Below, one piece after another: positions 8,313-18,858 of a stretch of 64,000 nucleotides of DNA. Position 1 is the stretch's first letter, and each line of letters opens with the position of its first letter. The DNA comes from Roseisolibacter agri (GTDB taxonomy: Bacteria > Gemmatimonadota > Gemmatimonadetes > Gemmatimonadales > Gemmatimonadaceae): the NCBI RefSeq assembly GCF_030159095.1, contig NZ_BRXS01000002.1, positions 862,709 to 926,708 of the forward strand. The letters run 5' to 3'. The position numbers and the translations under genes were made by a program. The notes under the pieces are model-generated. The model saw only the letters and a program-made list of their open reading frames with translations, did not search any database and was not told the DNA's origin.

Positions 8313-9153
8313 GTCCCAGCAGGAACTCGAGCGCCGCATCGCGACAGACGTCGGGCGCGTCGGCCCAGAGATCGTGCGTCGCGCCCTCCACGCGCACGCG
8401 GCGCACGTCGGGCAGCAGCGCCGCCAGCTGGTCGTCGACCAGCGCGTGCAGCCGCGTCGTGCGCGTGCCCGTGAGCATCAGCGTCGGGATGCGCAGCGCC
8501 GCCAGCGCGTCGCGCGACAGGGTGGGGAAGGGCTCGGGCGAGCGCACGTGCGCCTCCCAGTCGCGCGCGTTCTGCAGCACGCGCGCGCGGGCGCGGTCGG
8601 GCAGCCCGTCGAACGTACCGGCGCCGAGGAACCCGTCGATGATGCCGCGCATCGCGCGCGTGGGGTCGCCATCGCGGAACGCCGCGGCTGCGGGCGCGAA
8701 GACGTCCGACAGGAACGCGCGTCGCAGCGTCGCGCCCTCCTCCGTCGCGTCGGCCAGCGGCAGCACCGGCGGCTCGGCCAGCACGAGCGAGCGGAAGGCG
8801 TGCGGACGCTCCAGCGCGAGCGCGAGCGCCGCCACCCCGCCGATCGAGCCGGCAACGACATGGGCCGGCGCGAGGTCGAGCGCGTCCATCAACGCGCGCA
8901 GGTCGTCGGCGTCGGTGCGCGGCGTGTGCGCGTCGCCGGGCGGCGCGTTCAGGTGTGGGGCCGCGTGGCGGCGGCTGTACGCCACGACGCGGAAGTGCTC
9001 CGCGAACGGCGCGACCTGCTGCCGCCAGTAGCGGAGGTCCTTGCCGCCGCCGTGCACGAACACGAGCGGCTCGCCCGCGCCCGCCTCGACGTACGCCAGC
9101 GTCACGCCCGCCGGCAGGACGAGCCGCGACGTCGGGATCTCCGACGCGGTCAT
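8284..9153 (-). CDS. Alpha/beta hydrolase
   Basis: A 289-residue alpha/beta-fold hydrolase. It shows the oxyanion HGGG (about residues 34-37), the nucleophile elbow AGSIGG (about 101-106), an acidic residue after the MLTGTRTTRLHAL strand, and the catalytic histidine in GATHDLWADAP near the C-terminus. No signal peptide. It is the last gene of the aminobenzoate-type operon, seven bases after the RidA-like gene, so it may hydrolyse a CoA-thioester or lactone intermediate, or an ester precursor of the substrate. That role is inferred from position only. Its 3' end overlaps the convergent NUDIX gene by 29 bp. Confidence 0.85.
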   Translation of the reverse strand: MTASEIPTSRLVLPAGVTLAYVEAGAGEPLVFVHGGGKDLRYWRQQVAPFAEHFRVVAYSRRHAAPHLNAPPGDAHTPRTDADDLRALMDALDLAPAHVVAGSIGGVAALALALERPHAFRSLVLAEPPVLPLADATEEGATLRRAFLSDVFAPAAAAFRDGDPTRAMRGIIDGFLGAGTFDGLPDRARARVLQNARDWEAHVRSPEPFPTLSRDALAALRIPTLMLTGTRTTRLHALVDDQLAALLPDVRRVRVEGATHDLWADAPDVCRDAALEFLLGLSPPSAPAP

Positions 9154-9160
9154 CGCGTCC

Positions 9161-9589
9161 TCACGCCGGGACGACCGCCGTCGCCTCGATCTCGACCAGC
9201 GCGCGCTCCTCCAGCAGTCCCGCGACGACGACCACGGACATCGCCGGATAGTGCGCCCCGATGGTCGCGCGGTACGCCGCGCCGATCGCGCGCCGCGCCG
9301 CGACGTACGCCGCGCGGTCGGTGACGTACCACGTCAGCCGCACGAGGTGCTCCGGCCCCGCGCCGCCCGCGCGCAGCACCGCGACGACGTTGCGCAGCGC
9401 CTGCGCCGTCTGCTCCGCGAAGTCGTCGGTGGCGAAGGTGCAGGTGACGGGATCCCAGCCGATCTGGCCGGAGATGGAGAGCACACGTCCCTCCGCCACG
9501 ACGCCGTCGGCGTAGCCGTGCGGCCGCGGCCAGCCCTCGGGGCGGACGACGCGTCCCTCGACGCTCGACGCTGCACGCTCGACGCTCAC
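9161..9589 (-). CDS. RidA (YjgF/UK114)-family protein
   Basis: A 142-residue RidA-fold protein: GRVLSISGQIGWDP, TAQALRNVVAVLRAGG, LVRLTWYVTDRAAYVAARR and the C-terminal VEIEATAVV are all diagnostic. Canonical RidA hydrolyses enamine/imine intermediates with release of ammonia, a sensible step after ring reduction of 2-aminobenzoyl-CoA. The arginine expected in the PARS-like segment reads PAMS here, so canonical imine deaminase chemistry is doubtful. The GTG at 9589 overlaps the ligase stop (GTGA). The first residues ([10 protein letters not shown]) are encoded by a repeat also found inside the monooxygenase gene. Confidence 0.88.
   Translation of the reverse strand: MSVERAASSVEGRVVRPEGWPRPHGYADGVVAEGRVLSISGQIGWDPVTCTFATDDFAEQTAQALRNVVAVLRAGGAGPEHLVRLTWYVTDRAAYVAARRAIGAAYRATIGAHYPAMSVVVVAGLLEERALVEIEATAVVPA
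9557..9588 (-). repeat. Translated short repeat, copy 1 (SVERxASSVE)
   Basis: A roughly 30-bp unit built from three agcgtcgag-like blocks covers the ligase stop codon and the first codons of the RidA-like gene. It matches 15462-15491 except for the spacer triplet. Both copies are read in the same frame. Confidence 0.8.
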
Positions 9590-11235
9590 TTCGCCCCCTC
9601 GCGTAGCCGGTATCGCTGCAGCTTCCCGGTCGCGGTTCTGGGAAGCGCATCCACGAAGACGATCCGCCGCGGATACTTGTACGGCGCGATCGTCGCCTTC
9701 ACGAAGTCCTGCAGCGTCCTCACCATCGTCTCGTCGGCCGTCACGCCCGGCTTGCACACCACGAACGCCGTCACCAGCTGCCCGCGCTCCGCGTCCGGCA
9801 GCCCCACCACGCCGCACTCCTGCACCGCGTCGTGCAGCAGCAGCGCGCTCTCTACCTCGGGGCCCGAGATGTTGTAGCCCGACGAGACGATCATGTCGTC
9901 GGTGCGCGCCTGGTACCAGAACCAGCCGTCCGCGTCCTGCACGTACGAGTCGCCCGTGAGGTTCCAGCCGTGCTGCACGTAGGCGCGCTGGCGCTGCGGG
10001 TCGCCCAGGTAGCGGCACCCCGTCGGCCCGCGCACCGCCAGCCGTCCCACCGTGCCGCGCGGCACCTCCGCGCCGTGCGCGTCGATCACCTTCGCCTCGT
10101 AGCCCGGCACGACGCGGCCGGTGGAGCCGGGCCGGATGTCGTCGCCCGACGCGCTGATGAAGATGTGCAGCATCTCCGTCGCGCCGATGCCGTCGACGAT
10201 CGCGATCCCCGTCGCCGCCTTCCACGCCTCGAACGTCGCCAGCGGCAGCGCCTCGCCCGCCGACACGCAGATGCGCAGGCTCGACACGTCGTGATCGCCC
10301 GCGGCCAGCAGCCCGGCGATCGCGCGGTACGCCGTCGGCGCGGTGAAGCTCACCGTCGCGCGGAACCGCTCGATCGCGTCCAGCAGGTTCGGTGGCGAGC
10401 CCTGCTCGAGCAGCACCGCGGACGCGCCGGCGCGCATCGGGAAGAGCACCAGCCCGCCCAGCCCGAAGGTGAAGGCGAGGGGCGGCGTGCCGCAGCACAC
10501 GTCGTCGGGGCGCAGGCCGAGGAGGTGCGGCGGGAAGCAGTCGCACACCGCGAGCACGTCGCGGTGGAAGTGCATCGTCCCCTTGCCCTGGCCCGTCGTG
10601 CCCGACGTGAACGCGATCAGCGCCACGTCGTCGGCCGCCGTATCCACCGCGGCGAAGGTGTCCGGCCTGCCCGACATCAGCGCCTCCAGCGAGCCGGCAC
10701 CGCCGTCGCCGCCGAAGGCCACCGTGCGCCCGTTCGCGCGCGGCGTGCCGTCGAGTCGCGTGCGCATCGCGGGCTCGCACTCCTCCAGGCAGCGCACGTC
10801 GCACAGCGCCAGCGCCACCTCCGCCTTGTCGGCCGTGTAGGCGATCTCGCGCGTGCGCAGCAGCGGCATCGTGCACACCACCACGCCGCCCGCCTTCAGC
10901 ACCGCGAACCAGCACGCCACCAGCAGCGGCGTGTTCGGCGCGCGCAGCAGCACGCGGTTCCCGGGGATGATCCCGAGGTCGTCCACCAGCGCGTGCGCGA
11001 TGCGGTTCGCGGTCGCCTGCAGCCGCGCGTAGCTCCACGTCTCCGCGTGCGTGTGGAAGGCCGGGCGGTCGCCGAGCCCGCGCTCGATCGCGCGGTCCAG
11101 CAGCTCCACCGCGCAGTTCAGGCGCGGCGGGTACGCGGCCAGCTCGGGCAGGCCGTCGTACTTCAGATCCGGCCAGAGCGCGCGCGCGGGCAGGTGCTCG
11201 CGGCAGAACGTGTCGACGTGTGCGGACTGGGTCAT
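9586..11235 (-). CDS. 2-aminobenzoate/benzoate-type CoA ligase
   Basis: A 549-residue AMP-forming acyl-CoA synthetase expected to activate an aromatic acid, probably 2-aminobenzoate, to its CoA thioester. The P-loop [13 protein letters not shown] is followed by [15 protein letters not shown], a segment typical of 2-aminobenzoate/benzoate-CoA ligases. Further motifs are [13 protein letters not shown] (A5), [15 protein letters not shown] with TDDMI (A7/A8) and the catalytic lysine of RTATGKLQR at residue 538 (A10). The ATG at 11235 overlaps the stop of the acyl-CoA dehydrogenase (ATGA). The substrate is inferred from the operon's fused monooxygenase/reductase; benzoate or salicylate are alternatives. 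Confidence 0.88.
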   Translation of the reverse strand: MTQSAHVDTFCREHLPARALWPDLKYDGLPELAAYPPRLNCAVELLDRAIERGLGDRPAFHTHAETWSYARLQATANRIAHALVDDLGIIPGNRVLLRAPNTPLLVACWFAVLKAGGVVVCTMPLLRTREIAYTADKAEVALALCDVRCLEECEPAMRTRLDGTPRANGRTVAFGGDGGAGSLEALMSGRPDTFAAVDTAADDVALIAFTSGTTGQGKGTMHFHRDVLAVCDCFPPHLLGLRPDDVCCGTPPLAFTFGLGGLVLFPMRAGASAVLLEQGSPPNLLDAIERFRATVSFTAPTAYRAIAGLLAAGDHDVSSLRICVSAGEALPLATFEAWKAATGIAIVDGIGATEMLHIFISASGDDIRPGSTGRVVPGYEAKVIDAHGAEVPRGTVGRLAVRGPTGCRYLGDPQRQRAYVQHGWNLTGDSYVQDADGWFWYQARTDDMIVSSGYNISGPEVESALLLHDAVQECGVVGLPDAERGQLVTAFVVCKPGVTADETMVRTLQDFVKATIAPYKYPRRIVFVDALPRTATGKLQRYRLREGAK

Positions 11236-12416
11236 CGCTCGGCCTTGAGCAGCTCGCCCGCGATCACGAGCCGCTGGATCTCGCTCGTCCCCTCGTAGAT
11301 CCGCAGCGCGCGGACCTCGCGGTAGAGCCGCTCCACCACGCCACCGACTGCCACGCCCAGCCCGCCGAGCAGCTGCACGGCGTCGTCCACCACGCGCTGC
11401 GCGGCCTCGGTCGCGTGGAGCTTGGCCATCGCGGCCTCGCGCGTCACCCGCTCGGCGCCCGTGTCGCGCGTCCACGCCGCGCGGTACACGAGCAGCGCGC
11501 TGGCGTCGATCGCGAGCGCCATCTCGGCCAGCCGCGCCTGCGTCAGCTGCCAGTCGCCGAGCGGCTTCCCGAACACCTGCCGCGTGCGCGCGTGCGCCAG
11601 CGCCTCGTCCAGCGCACGGCGCGCCATGCCCAGCGCCGCCGCACCCACCGTCGACCGGAAGACGTCGAGCGTGCCGAGCGCGACGCGCAGCCCGCGTCCG
11701 GGCTCGCCGATGCGCTGCGCGGCCGGGATGCGGCAGCCCTCGAACGTGATCGTCCCGAGCGGGTGCGGCGCGGTGACGTCGATGCGTCGCGTGACGGAGA
11801 AGCCCGGTGCGTCGGCGTCCACGACGACCGCGGCGAACGCCCGCTCGCCCGCCTCGGGCTCGCGCGCGAACACGACGTAGTGGTCGGCGATCCCCGCGTT
11901 CGAGATCCAGGTCTTCTCGCCGTCCAGCACCAGCGCGTCGCCGTCGCGTCGCAGCGTGGTCGTCATCGCCGTGACGTCGGAGCCCGCGTGCGCCTCGCTG
12001 AGCGCGAACGCCGCCACCGCGCGCCCCGCGGCGATGGCGGGCAGGTAGCGCGCGCGGAGCGCCTCGCTCCCGAACAGCGCGATCGGCCCGCCGCCCAGCC
12101 CCTGCATCGCGAACGCGAAGTCGGCCAGCGCGTCGGCGCGCGCCAGCGTCTCGCGCGCCAGGCAGAGCGCGCGCACGTCCAGCGTCTCGAACGTCCCGCC
12201 GTGCGCCGCGGGCACCGCCAGCCGCAGCCATCCTGCGTCGCCCAGGCGCGCCACCAGCGCGCGCGTCGCGGCGCCCACGTCGTCGTGCCCGTGCGGCGCC
12301 TCGTCGGCCAGCTCGCCCGTGGCCCACGCGCGCAGGTCGCGCCCGATCGCGCGGTGCCGCTCGTCGAGGAACGGCCACTGGAGGTGCGGCAGCGGCTCGT
12401 GCGCGGGCACGCTCAC
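11232..12416 (-). CDS. Acyl-CoA dehydrogenase
   Basis: A 394-residue FAD-dependent acyl-CoA dehydrogenase. It has the N-terminal helical domain, the middle-domain [15 protein letters not shown] and [10 protein letters not shown] flavin and substrate loops, and the C-terminal helical domain with [19 protein letters not shown] and [11 protein letters not shown]; the catalytic base is the Glu of YEG (residue 375). Length is standard. The GTG start at 12416 lies one base after the enoyl-CoA hydratase stop. Within this operon it should oxidise an alicyclic or dicarboxylic acyl-CoA after dearomatisation, feeding a beta-oxidation-like sequence. Confidence 0.92.
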   Translation of the reverse strand: MSVPAHEPLPHLQWPFLDERHRAIGRDLRAWATGELADEAPHGHDDVGAATRALVARLGDAGWLRLAVPAAHGGTFETLDVRALCLARETLARADALADFAFAMQGLGGGPIALFGSEALRARYLPAIAAGRAVAAFALSEAHAGSDVTAMTTTLRRDGDALVLDGEKTWISNAGIADHYVVFAREPEAGERAFAAVVVDADAPGFSVTRRIDVTAPHPLGTITFEGCRIPAAQRIGEPGRGLRVALGTLDVFRSTVGAAALGMARRALDEALAHARTRQVFGKPLGDWQLTQARLAEMALAIDASALLVYRAAWTRDTGAERVTREAAMAKLHATEAAQRVVDDAVQLLGGLGVAVGGVVERLYREVRALRIYEGTSEIQRLVIAGELLKAER

Positions 12417-12417
12417 G

Positions 12418-13287
12418 TCAGTTCCCCTCGAACACGGGCGTCTCGCGCGCGGCGAAGGCGCGGTAGGCGCGCGCGAAGTCGCGCGTCTGCATGCACAGCG
12501 CCTGCGTCTGCGCCTCCGCCTCGATCGCCTCGTCGACGCCCATGCTCCACTCCTGGTGCAGCGCGGCCTTGGTCATCGCGTGCGCGAACGTCGGCCCATT
12601 CGCGAGCTCGCGCGCCATGGCGGTCGCCTCGGCGAGCAGCGCATCGGGCTCCACGAGGCGGTTGTGGAAGCCCCACCGCTCCGCCTCCTCGCCGCCGAGG
12701 AAGCGCCCCGTGTACAGCAGCTCGGACGCGCGCCCGTGCCCGATGATCCGTGGCAGCAGCGCGCACGCGCCCATGTCGGCGCCCGAGAGCCCGACGCGCA
12801 CGAAGAGGAACGCGACCTTGCTGCGCGCCGTCCCGACGCGCAGGTCGGAGGCCATCGCGACGATCGCTCCGGCGCCGGCGCAGACGCCGTCAATCGCGGC
12901 GACGATCGGCTGCGGGCAGGCGCGCATCGCCTTCACCAGCTCGCCCGTCATGCGCGTGAAGCGCAGCAGCCCCGGCGCGTCGCCGGCCTCCTGCAGCGCC
13001 ACCAGCGGCCCGATGATCTCGTGCACGTCGCCGCCGGAGCTGAAGTTCCCGCCCGCGCCGGTGATCACCACCGCGCGCACGTCGCGCGCGTGCGGCAGCC
13101 GCCGGAAGAGCTGCGCCAGCTCGGCGTACGACTCGAAGGTCAGCGGGTTCTTGCGCGCCGGCCGGTCGAGCGTGACGGTGCCGACGCGGTCGGCCACCGT
13201 CCAGCGGAAGTGCGTCGCCTGATAGGCGCTCGCATCGAACGTCGTCGGGTCGGTCATGCCTGTCGTCTCGGGATTCGCCGCGCTCAC
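12418..13287 (-). CDS. Enoyl-CoA hydratase/isomerase (crotonase family)
   Basis: A 289-residue crotonase-fold protein. Oxyanion-hole segments [12 protein letters not shown] and [17 protein letters not shown] are clear, and [18 protein letters not shown] occupies the second catalytic position with Asp rather than Glu, as in some ring-hydrolysing and PaaG-like members. The GTG at 13287 overlaps the SDR stop and has a strong ggagagg site about 7 bases upstream; an ATG at 13257 (residue 11) is the alternative. It probably hydrates an unsaturated or cyclic acyl-CoA in the pathway. Confidence 0.9.
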   Translation of the reverse strand: MSAANPETTGMTDPTTFDASAYQATHFRWTVADRVGTVTLDRPARKNPLTFESYAELAQLFRRLPHARDVRAVVITGAGGNFSSGGDVHEIIGPLVALQEAGDAPGLLRFTRMTGELVKAMRACPQPIVAAIDGVCAGAGAIVAMASDLRVGTARSKVAFLFVRVGLSGADMGACALLPRIIGHGRASELLYTGRFLGGEEAERWGFHNRLVEPDALLAEATAMARELANGPTFAHAMTKAALHQEWSMGVDEAIEAEAQTQALCMQTRDFARAYRAFAARETPVFEGN

Positions 13288-14078
13288 ATGACCTCTCCGG
13301 CCGCCACCGCGACGGCCTGCCCGGTGATGGCGCCCGACGACGGCGCGCACAGCCACACCACCGTCGCCGCGACCTCCTCGGGCGTCACCAGCGCGTGGCG
13401 CGGGTTCAGCCGCTCCAGCGCGCGGCGCGCCTCCTCGGGCGTGCGGCCCGCGGCCACGAGGTTGTCGATCGCCGCGCGCGCCATGTCGGTCTCGGTGTAG
13501 CCGGGGCACACCGCGTTGACGGTCACGCCGTCGCGCGCCACCTCCGCCGCCAGCGCCCGCGCGAGCCCCAGCAGCCCGGCCTTCGCCGCCGCGTACGCCG
13601 CCGTGCGCGGATAGCCCTTGAGCGCGCTCGTGGACGACACCAGCACCACGCGCCCGAAGCGCGCCGCGCGCATCGCCGGCAGCACGGCCTGCACGCAGAG
13701 GAACGCGCCGGTGAGGTTCACCGCCAGCATCCGGTCCCAGAGCGCGCGCGACGTGTCGCCGGCCGTCGCGCTCGCGGCCTCGCCGGCGTTGGCCACCAGC
13801 ACGTGCGCGTCGCCCAGCGCCTCGCGCGACGCGTCGAAGGCGCGCGCGACCGCGTCCGCGTCGGACACGTCGCACGCCACTGGCAGCGCGCGCACGTGGT
13901 GGCGGGCAGTCAGCGCCGCGGCGCGCTGCGACAGCGCCGCGACGTCGCGCCCCATCAGCGTCAGCGACGCGCCCTCGCGCGCCAGTGCCTCCGCGATCGC
14001 CGCGCCGATGCCGCGCGACGCGCCGGTGACGACCGCGTGCCGGTCCGTGAGCGTTCGGACATCGGTCGTGACGGTCAT
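13284..14078 (-). CDS. SDR-family 3-hydroxyacyl-CoA dehydrogenase-like oxidoreductase
   Basis: A 264-residue classical short-chain dehydrogenase: TGASRGIG cofactor loop (residues 18-25), VANAGEA, a Ser-Tyr-Lys triad in SSTSALKGY...AYAAAKAG, and CPGYTETDM after the active site. In a CoA-thioester operon it most likely oxidises a 3-hydroxyacyl-CoA with NAD(P)+. The ATG at 14078 overlaps the stop of the monooxygenase/reductase gene (ATGA), so the whole set is translationally coupled. Confidence 0.9.
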   Translation of the reverse strand: MTVTTDVRTLTDRHAVVTGASRGIGAAIAEALAREGASLTLMGRDVAALSQRAAALTARHHVRALPVACDVSDADAVARAFDASREALGDAHVLVANAGEAASATAGDTSRALWDRMLAVNLTGAFLCVQAVLPAMRAARFGRVVLVSSTSALKGYPRTAAYAAAKAGLLGLARALAAEVARDGVTVNAVCPGYTETDMARAAIDNLVAAGRTPEEARRALERLNPRHALVTPEEVAATVVWLCAPSSGAITGQAVAVAAGEVM

Positions 14079-16402
14079 CAGATGGCCGCCGTGCCGCGCA
14101 GCTCCAGCTCGCGCTCCCGCGCGCGCTCCAGCTGCTTCCGTCCGGAGAGGTACTGCACCGGCCACCACTGCGCGTCGTGCCCCTGCGCCACCGCCGCGTG
14201 CAGCGTCCAGTGCGGGTCGGCGAGGTGCGGGCGCGCCAGTGCGCACAGGTCCGCGCGCCCCGCGGCGAGGATCGCGTTCACCTGGTCGTACTCGGTGATG
14301 TTGCCGACCGCGATCGTCGGGATGCCGGCCTCGTTGCGGATCCGGTCACTCAGCGGCGTCTGGAAGAGGCGCCCGTACACCGGCTTCGCGAGCGGCGACG
14401 TCTGCCCGGCCGACACGTGGATCATGTCCACGCCCGCCGCGCCGAACGCGCGCGCGATCTCCACTGCCTCCGCGCCGTCCACGCCCCCCTCCACCCAGTC
14501 CGTCGCCGACACGCGCACCGACATCGGCCGCTCGGCCGGCCACGCGTCGCGCATCGCGCGGAACACCTCCAGTGGGAAGCGCAGCCGGTTCTCGAGCGAG
14601 CCGCCGTAGGCGTCGGTGCGCGCGTTGCTCAGCGGCGTGATGAATGCCGACAGCAGGTAGCCGTGCGCGCAGTGCAGCTCCAGCATGTCGAACTCCGCGT
14701 CCACCGCCATGCGCGTCGCGCGCACGAAGGCGTCGCGCACGTCGTCCATGTCGGCGCGCGTCATCGCCCGCGGCACCTGCATCCCCGCGCGGTACGGCGT
14801 CGCCGCCGGTGCGAGGATCGGCCAGCCGCCCGAATCCAGCGGCTCCTCGTTCCCCTCCCACATCAGCTTCGTCGCGCCCTTGGGCCCCGAGTGCCCGAGC
14901 TGCAGGCAGATGCGCGCGGGCGACCACTCGTGCACCATGCGCGTGACGCGCCGCCACGCCTCCACGTGCGCGTCGTCGTACATCCCCGTGCAGCCGGGCG
15001 TGATGCGCCCCTCGGGCGTGACGCACGTCATCTCCGTGAACACCAGCCCCGCGCCGCCGAGCGCGCGCGCCCCGTAGTGCACGAGGTGCAGGTCGTTCGG
15101 CGTGCCGTCGGTGGCGCTGTACATGTCCATCGGCGCGACGACGACGCGGTTGGGGAGCGTCATGCCGCGCAGCCGGAACGGCACGAACATCGGGGGCACG
15201 GCGCCGTTCTCGCTCGGCGCGCCGGGGGCCGAGGAGCTGAACCAGTGCTCGATTCCGCGTACGTACCCGTCGTCGCGCAGCCGCAGGTTCTCGTGCCCCA
15301 GCCGCTGGCTCCGCGTCAGCAGGCTGTACGCGAACTGCTCCGGCGGCAGCGACAGGTAGCGGCGCACCGACTCGAACCACTCCATCGAGTTGCGGGCGGC
15401 GTTCTGCAGCCGCAGCGCCTCGACGCGCCGCGACGTCTCGTACGCGGCGAACGCCTCCTCGACGCTCGACGCTCCCCGCTCGACGCTGGCGAGCTGTGAG
15501 GCGAGCTCGATCGAGTCCTCCATCGCCAGCTTCGTCCCCGAGCCGATGGAGAAGTGCGCCGTGTGCGCCGCGTCCCCGAGCAGCACGGTCCGCCCGTCGT
15601 GCCAGCGTGCGTTGGCCACGCGCGTGAAGCGCTGCCACGGGTGCGCGCGCTGGTGCGGCGCGAGGTTCACCTCCAGCCGGTGGCCCTCCAGCCACGGCGC
15701 GAACAGCGCCTCGCACGCGGCGGTCGTCGCCTCCGCGTCCATCGCGTCGAAGCCGGCGGCGCGCCACGACCGCTCGTCGCACTCGACGATGAACGCCGAG
15801 CGCACGTCGTCGAAGCGGTAGGCGTGCGCCTGGAAGACGCCGGCGTCCGTCTCCGTGAAGAGGAAGGTGAACGCCGCGAAGCGTCGCGTCGTCCCGAACC
15901 ACATGAAGCGGTTGGGGCGCACGTCCAGGTCGGGCTCGAACGCCGCCGCGCGCTCGCGCCGCAGCGCGCTGTTCACGCCGTCCGCCGCCACCACCACGTC
16001 CGCGCCGCCGAGGCCGAGCGCGTCGAGCGCGGCCTCGTTCGCGACCTCCGTGTGGAAGCGCAGCTCCGCGCCAAGCGCCGCGGCCCGCTCGGCCAGCACG
16101 CGCAGCAGCGTGCGCCGCGCGATGCCGACGAAGCCGTGGCCACCCGACGTCACCACCGTGCCGCGCACGTGCACGTCGATGTCGTCCCAGCGGACGAAGT
16201 GCCGCGCGATCGCGTCGTACGTCTCGGGGTCGGCGGCGTGCAGGTGCTCGAGCGTCTGCTCCGAGAACACCACGCCCCACCCGTAGGCGTCGTCCGGCCC
16301 GTTGCGCTCGAGCACGACCACGCGGCCGGCGGGATCGGCGCGACGCTGGAGGATGGCGAGGTACAGCCCGGCGGGGCCGCCGCCGACGGTGACGACGAAC
16401 AA
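14078..16402 (-). CDS. Bifunctional 2-aminobenzoyl-CoA monooxygenase/reductase-like fusion
   Basis: A 774-residue fusion. Residues 1-390 are a class A flavoprotein monooxygenase: GGGPAG dinucleotide motif at residues 7-12 and [22 protein letters not shown] near 275-295. Residues about 405-760 are an old-yellow-enzyme NADH:flavin oxidoreductase ([46 protein letters not shown]). This architecture is that of 2-aminobenzoyl-CoA monooxygenase/reductase and salicylyl-CoA 5-hydroxylase proteins. It should hydroxylate and then reduce the aromatic ring of an aryl-CoA. The TTG at 16402 has a GGAG eight bases upstream; longer upstream reading is not protein-like. Residues about 305-315 are encoded by a repeat also present at 9557-9588. 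Confidence 0.88.
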   Translation of the reverse strand: MFVVTVGGGPAGLYLAILQRRADPAGRVVVLERNGPDDAYGWGVVFSEQTLEHLHAADPETYDAIARHFVRWDDIDVHVRGTVVTSGGHGFVGIARRTLLRVLAERAAALGAELRFHTEVANEAALDALGLGGADVVVAADGVNSALRRERAAAFEPDLDVRPNRFMWFGTTRRFAAFTFLFTETDAGVFQAHAYRFDDVRSAFIVECDERSWRAAGFDAMDAEATTAACEALFAPWLEGHRLEVNLAPHQRAHPWQRFTRVANARWHDGRTVLLGDAAHTAHFSIGSGTKLAMEDSIELASQLASVERGASSVEEAFAAYETSRRVEALRLQNAARNSMEWFESVRRYLSLPPEQFAYSLLTRSQRLGHENLRLRDDGYVRGIEHWFSSSAPGAPSENGAVPPMFVPFRLRGMTLPNRVVVAPMDMYSATDGTPNDLHLVHYGARALGGAGLVFTEMTCVTPEGRITPGCTGMYDDAHVEAWRRVTRMVHEWSPARICLQLGHSGPKGATKLMWEGNEEPLDSGGWPILAPAATPYRAGMQVPRAMTRADMDDVRDAFVRATRMAVDAEFDMLELHCAHGYLLSAFITPLSNARTDAYGGSLENRLRFPLEVFRAMRDAWPAERPMSVRVSATDWVEGGVDGAEAVEIARAFGAAGVDMIHVSAGQTSPLAKPVYGRLFQTPLSDRIRNEAGIPTIAVGNITEYDQVNAILAAGRADLCALARPHLADPHWTLHAAVAQGHDAQWWPVQYLSGRKQLERARERELELRGTAAI
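15462..15491 (-). repeat. Translated short repeat, copy 2 (SVERxASSVE)
   Basis: A 30-bp unit matching 9557-9588 apart from the central spacer lies in frame inside the monooxygenase domain, between the FAD-binding helix (ELASQLA) and the [11 protein letters not shown] helix, a place where family members have a variable loop. Confidence 0.8.
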
Positions 16403-16614
16403 CGAGCACTCCGGGAGAGGGGCCGGCCGGCGCGCGGCGTGCGGCGCAGGCCCGCGGCAAGTCTCGCCGCGGGGTGGGGGCCAGGCAAGCCCGTCGCCGT
16501 CGGCGCCGGATGGCGGGCCCTGGTACCTTCCGGCGCTCGCGCCGCCCGCCTGGCATCGCCGTTGCGCCGAAGGGCGGCGCCCTCGGGTACCGTCTCGGTG
16601 CCCGTCGCTCTCCC

Positions 16615-18750
16615 GTGCCCCGTCCCGTGTCGTCTCGCCTCCGCCCGTCGCGCGCCGTGCGCCGCGCGCTCGTGCATGCATCCGCGCCCTGCGCGCTCGT
16701 CCTCGCGGGGTGCGCCGCGCGCCCGCAGGCGCAGGTCCTCACGCCGGTGCGGCTGGACGCGACGTCCATCGTCGGCAGCGCGCCGTCGGGTGGCACGTCC
16801 GACGTCTTCCAGACCTTCGCGCCGCTCGACCGCGCGGAGTGGGCGGGGCCCAACCAGTACCGCGGCGCGAACGGCGCGCCCGGGCCCGCGTACTGGCAGC
16901 AGCGCGCCGACTACTCCATCACGGCGACGCTCGACACCGCGAACGGCGGCACGGTGAGCGGGCAGGTGCGCATCGCGTACACCAACAACTCGCCCGACAC
17001 GCTGCGCTTCGTCTGGCTGCAGCTCGACCAGAACCTCTATCGCGCCGGCTCCAGGGGCTCGGCGCTGTTCGCGTCCGACTCGCGCTGGGGCGTGCGCGGC
17101 TTCCAGGGCGGCTACGACCTGAGCGACGTCACCGTCGACGGCCGCGCCGTCACGCCGCGCGTCGACGACACGATGCTGCGGCTCGACCTCGCGCAGCCCG
17201 TCGCGCCGCGCGGCGGCCGCGCGACCATCAGCCTGCGCTTCCGCTTCGCGGTGCCGGAGCACGGCTCCGACCGCATGGGACGCGACGGCACGCTGTTCGA
17301 GATCGCGCAGTGGTATCCGCGCATGGCCGTCTACGACGACGTGCGCGGCTGGAACACCGACCCGTACCTCGGCCAGGGCGAGTTCTATCTGGAGTACGGC
17401 GACATCGACTACGCGGTCACCGCGCCCGCGGGCTACGTCGTCGCCGGGAGCGGCACGCTGCAGAACGCGGAGCAGGTGCTGACGTCCGCGCAGCGCGAGC
17501 GGCTGGCGCGCGCGCGCGCGTCGGTCGCGACGCCAGGCACCAACGACGGCGTCGTCGCGGTGGTGACGCGCGCGGAGGCGGAGGCGGCCGCGCGCGCGCC
17601 GGTGTCGGGCACGCGCACCTGGCGCTTCCGCGCCGAGAACGTGCGCGACGTCGCGTGGGCCGCGGCGCCGGACTTCCGCTGGGACGCGACCAGCTGGAAC
17701 GGCATCCTCTGCCAGGCCTTCTATCCGTGGCCACGCGCCGGCCGCGCCTGGGAGAGCGGCGCCGAGCAGACCTGCTGGAGCATGCGCACGTACTCGGGGC
17801 TGTTCTTCCCGTATCCGTATCCGCAGGCGACGAGCGTCGCGGGGCCGGTGGGCGGGATGGAGTACCCGATGTTCGTGATGGTGCACTACGGCAGCGGCGA
17901 TCCCGCGTCGATCTTCGAGACCATCGACCACGAGCAGGGACACGAGTGGTTCCCGATGCTCGTCGGCTCGAACGAGCGGCGCTACGCGTGGCAGGACGAG
18001 GGCTTCAACACGTACATCAACGCGTTCTCCAACGAGCGCCGCTATCCCGGCACGAGCGCGTACGAGGGCTATCGCCAGGACTGGGCGAACGCGCGCGCGG
18101 CGAACGTCGACGCGCCGCTGATGACGCGGCCCGACCACATGGAGAGCGCGGCGCTCGGCGCGCTCGCGTACCGCAAGCCCGCGACGGTGCTGCTGACGCT
18201 GCGCAACCACGTCGTGGGCGCGGAGACGTTCGACCGCGCGTTCCGCGAGTACGCGCGCCGCTGGGCGTTCCGGCATCCCACGCCCGGGGACTTCTTCCGC
18301 ACCATCGAGGACGTGAGCGGCGCCGACCTCGCGTGGTTCTGGCGCAGCTTCTGGTACACGACCGACGTGCTGGACATCGGCATCGACGGCGTCGAGACGA
18401 AGGGTGACGCCGGGCGGCAGATGGCGACGCTCGCGCTGCGCCGCCACTCCAGCATCCCGTTCCCCGTCGCGGTGCGCCTCCGCCTGGCCGACGGCAGCAC
18501 GCGCGACGTGCGCTTCCCCGTGGACGTCTGGGCGAAGCCCAGCGGGGGCGACCAGGTGACGGTGTCGGTGGGCGTGCCGGCGAGCGTCGTCGGCGCGCGG
18601 CTCTGGCCCGACCCCACGGTCCCCGACTGGAACCCCGCCAACGACGTCTGGGGGCAGGCGCCCGCCGCGGACGCCCCGGGACCGGTGACGACGGGGAAGG
18701 CGGGCGGCGCGATGGGCGGCGCCCCCGCCCGCGCCGCCGCGCCCCGCTGA
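16615..18750 (+). CDS. M1-family metallopeptidase, predicted lipoprotein
   Basis: An exported zinc aminopeptidase-like protein of about 711 residues. The zinc site HEQGHEW (residues 439-445) and the downstream Glu of WQDEGFNTY follow the HExxH-18-E pattern of M1. A lipobox LVLAGC near the N-terminus, after a basic stretch, indicates lipidation and export. The N-terminal beta domain (about residues 65-290) and the C-terminal tail with Pro/Ala/Gly runs are present. Start is uncertain: GTG at 16615 or 16627 gives a normal signal peptide, whereas the longer upstream frame is an Arg-rich leader. It diverges from the aminobenzoate operon across a 212-bp spacer. Confidence 0.87.
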   Translation: MPRPVSSRLRPSRAVRRALVHASAPCALVLAGCAARPQAQVLTPVRLDATSIVGSAPSGGTSDVFQTFAPLDRAEWAGPNQYRGANGAPGPAYWQQRADYSITATLDTANGGTVSGQVRIAYTNNSPDTLRFVWLQLDQNLYRAGSRGSALFASDSRWGVRGFQGGYDLSDVTVDGRAVTPRVDDTMLRLDLAQPVAPRGGRATISLRFRFAVPEHGSDRMGRDGTLFEIAQWYPRMAVYDDVRGWNTDPYLGQGEFYLEYGDIDYAVTAPAGYVVAGSGTLQNAEQVLTSAQRERLARARASVATPGTNDGVVAVVTRAEAEAAARAPVSGTRTWRFRAENVRDVAWAAAPDFRWDATSWNGILCQAFYPWPRAGRAWESGAEQTCWSMRTYSGLFFPYPYPQATSVAGPVGGMEYPMFVMVHYGSGDPASIFETIDHEQGHEWFPMLVGSNERRYAWQDEGFNTYINAFSNERRYPGTSAYEGYRQDWANARAANVDAPLMTRPDHMESAALGALAYRKPATVLLTLRNHVVGAETFDRAFREYARRWAFRHPTPGDFFRTIEDVSGADLAWFWRSFWYTTDVLDIGIDGVETKGDAGRQMATLALRRHSSIPFPVAVRLRLADGSTRDVRFPVDVWAKPSGGDQVTVSVGVPASVVGARLWPDPTVPDWNPANDVWGQAPAADAPGPVTTGKAGGAMGGAPARAAAPR

Positions 18751-18791
18751 CCCGGCGCCCGCTGCGTCGAGGTCGGGCCGGGGATTCCCTC

Positions 18792-18821
18792 ACTGGCCAC
18801 GTGGTCAGTAGACGCTAGATT
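18792..18821 (+). promoter_or_regulatory. Desaturase promoter with 18-bp operator-like palindrome
   Basis: An 18-bp inverted repeat (18792-18809, 16 of 18 symmetric positions, centre CACGTG) overlaps a candidate -35 ctggcc at 18793. A candidate -10 tagatt lies at 18816-18821 with a 17-bp spacer. The desaturase ATG is 38 bp further on. Confidence 0.5.
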
Positions 18822-18858
18822 ACGCCGCCGTTCGATCCACCCTCTCGGAGTCGCGACA

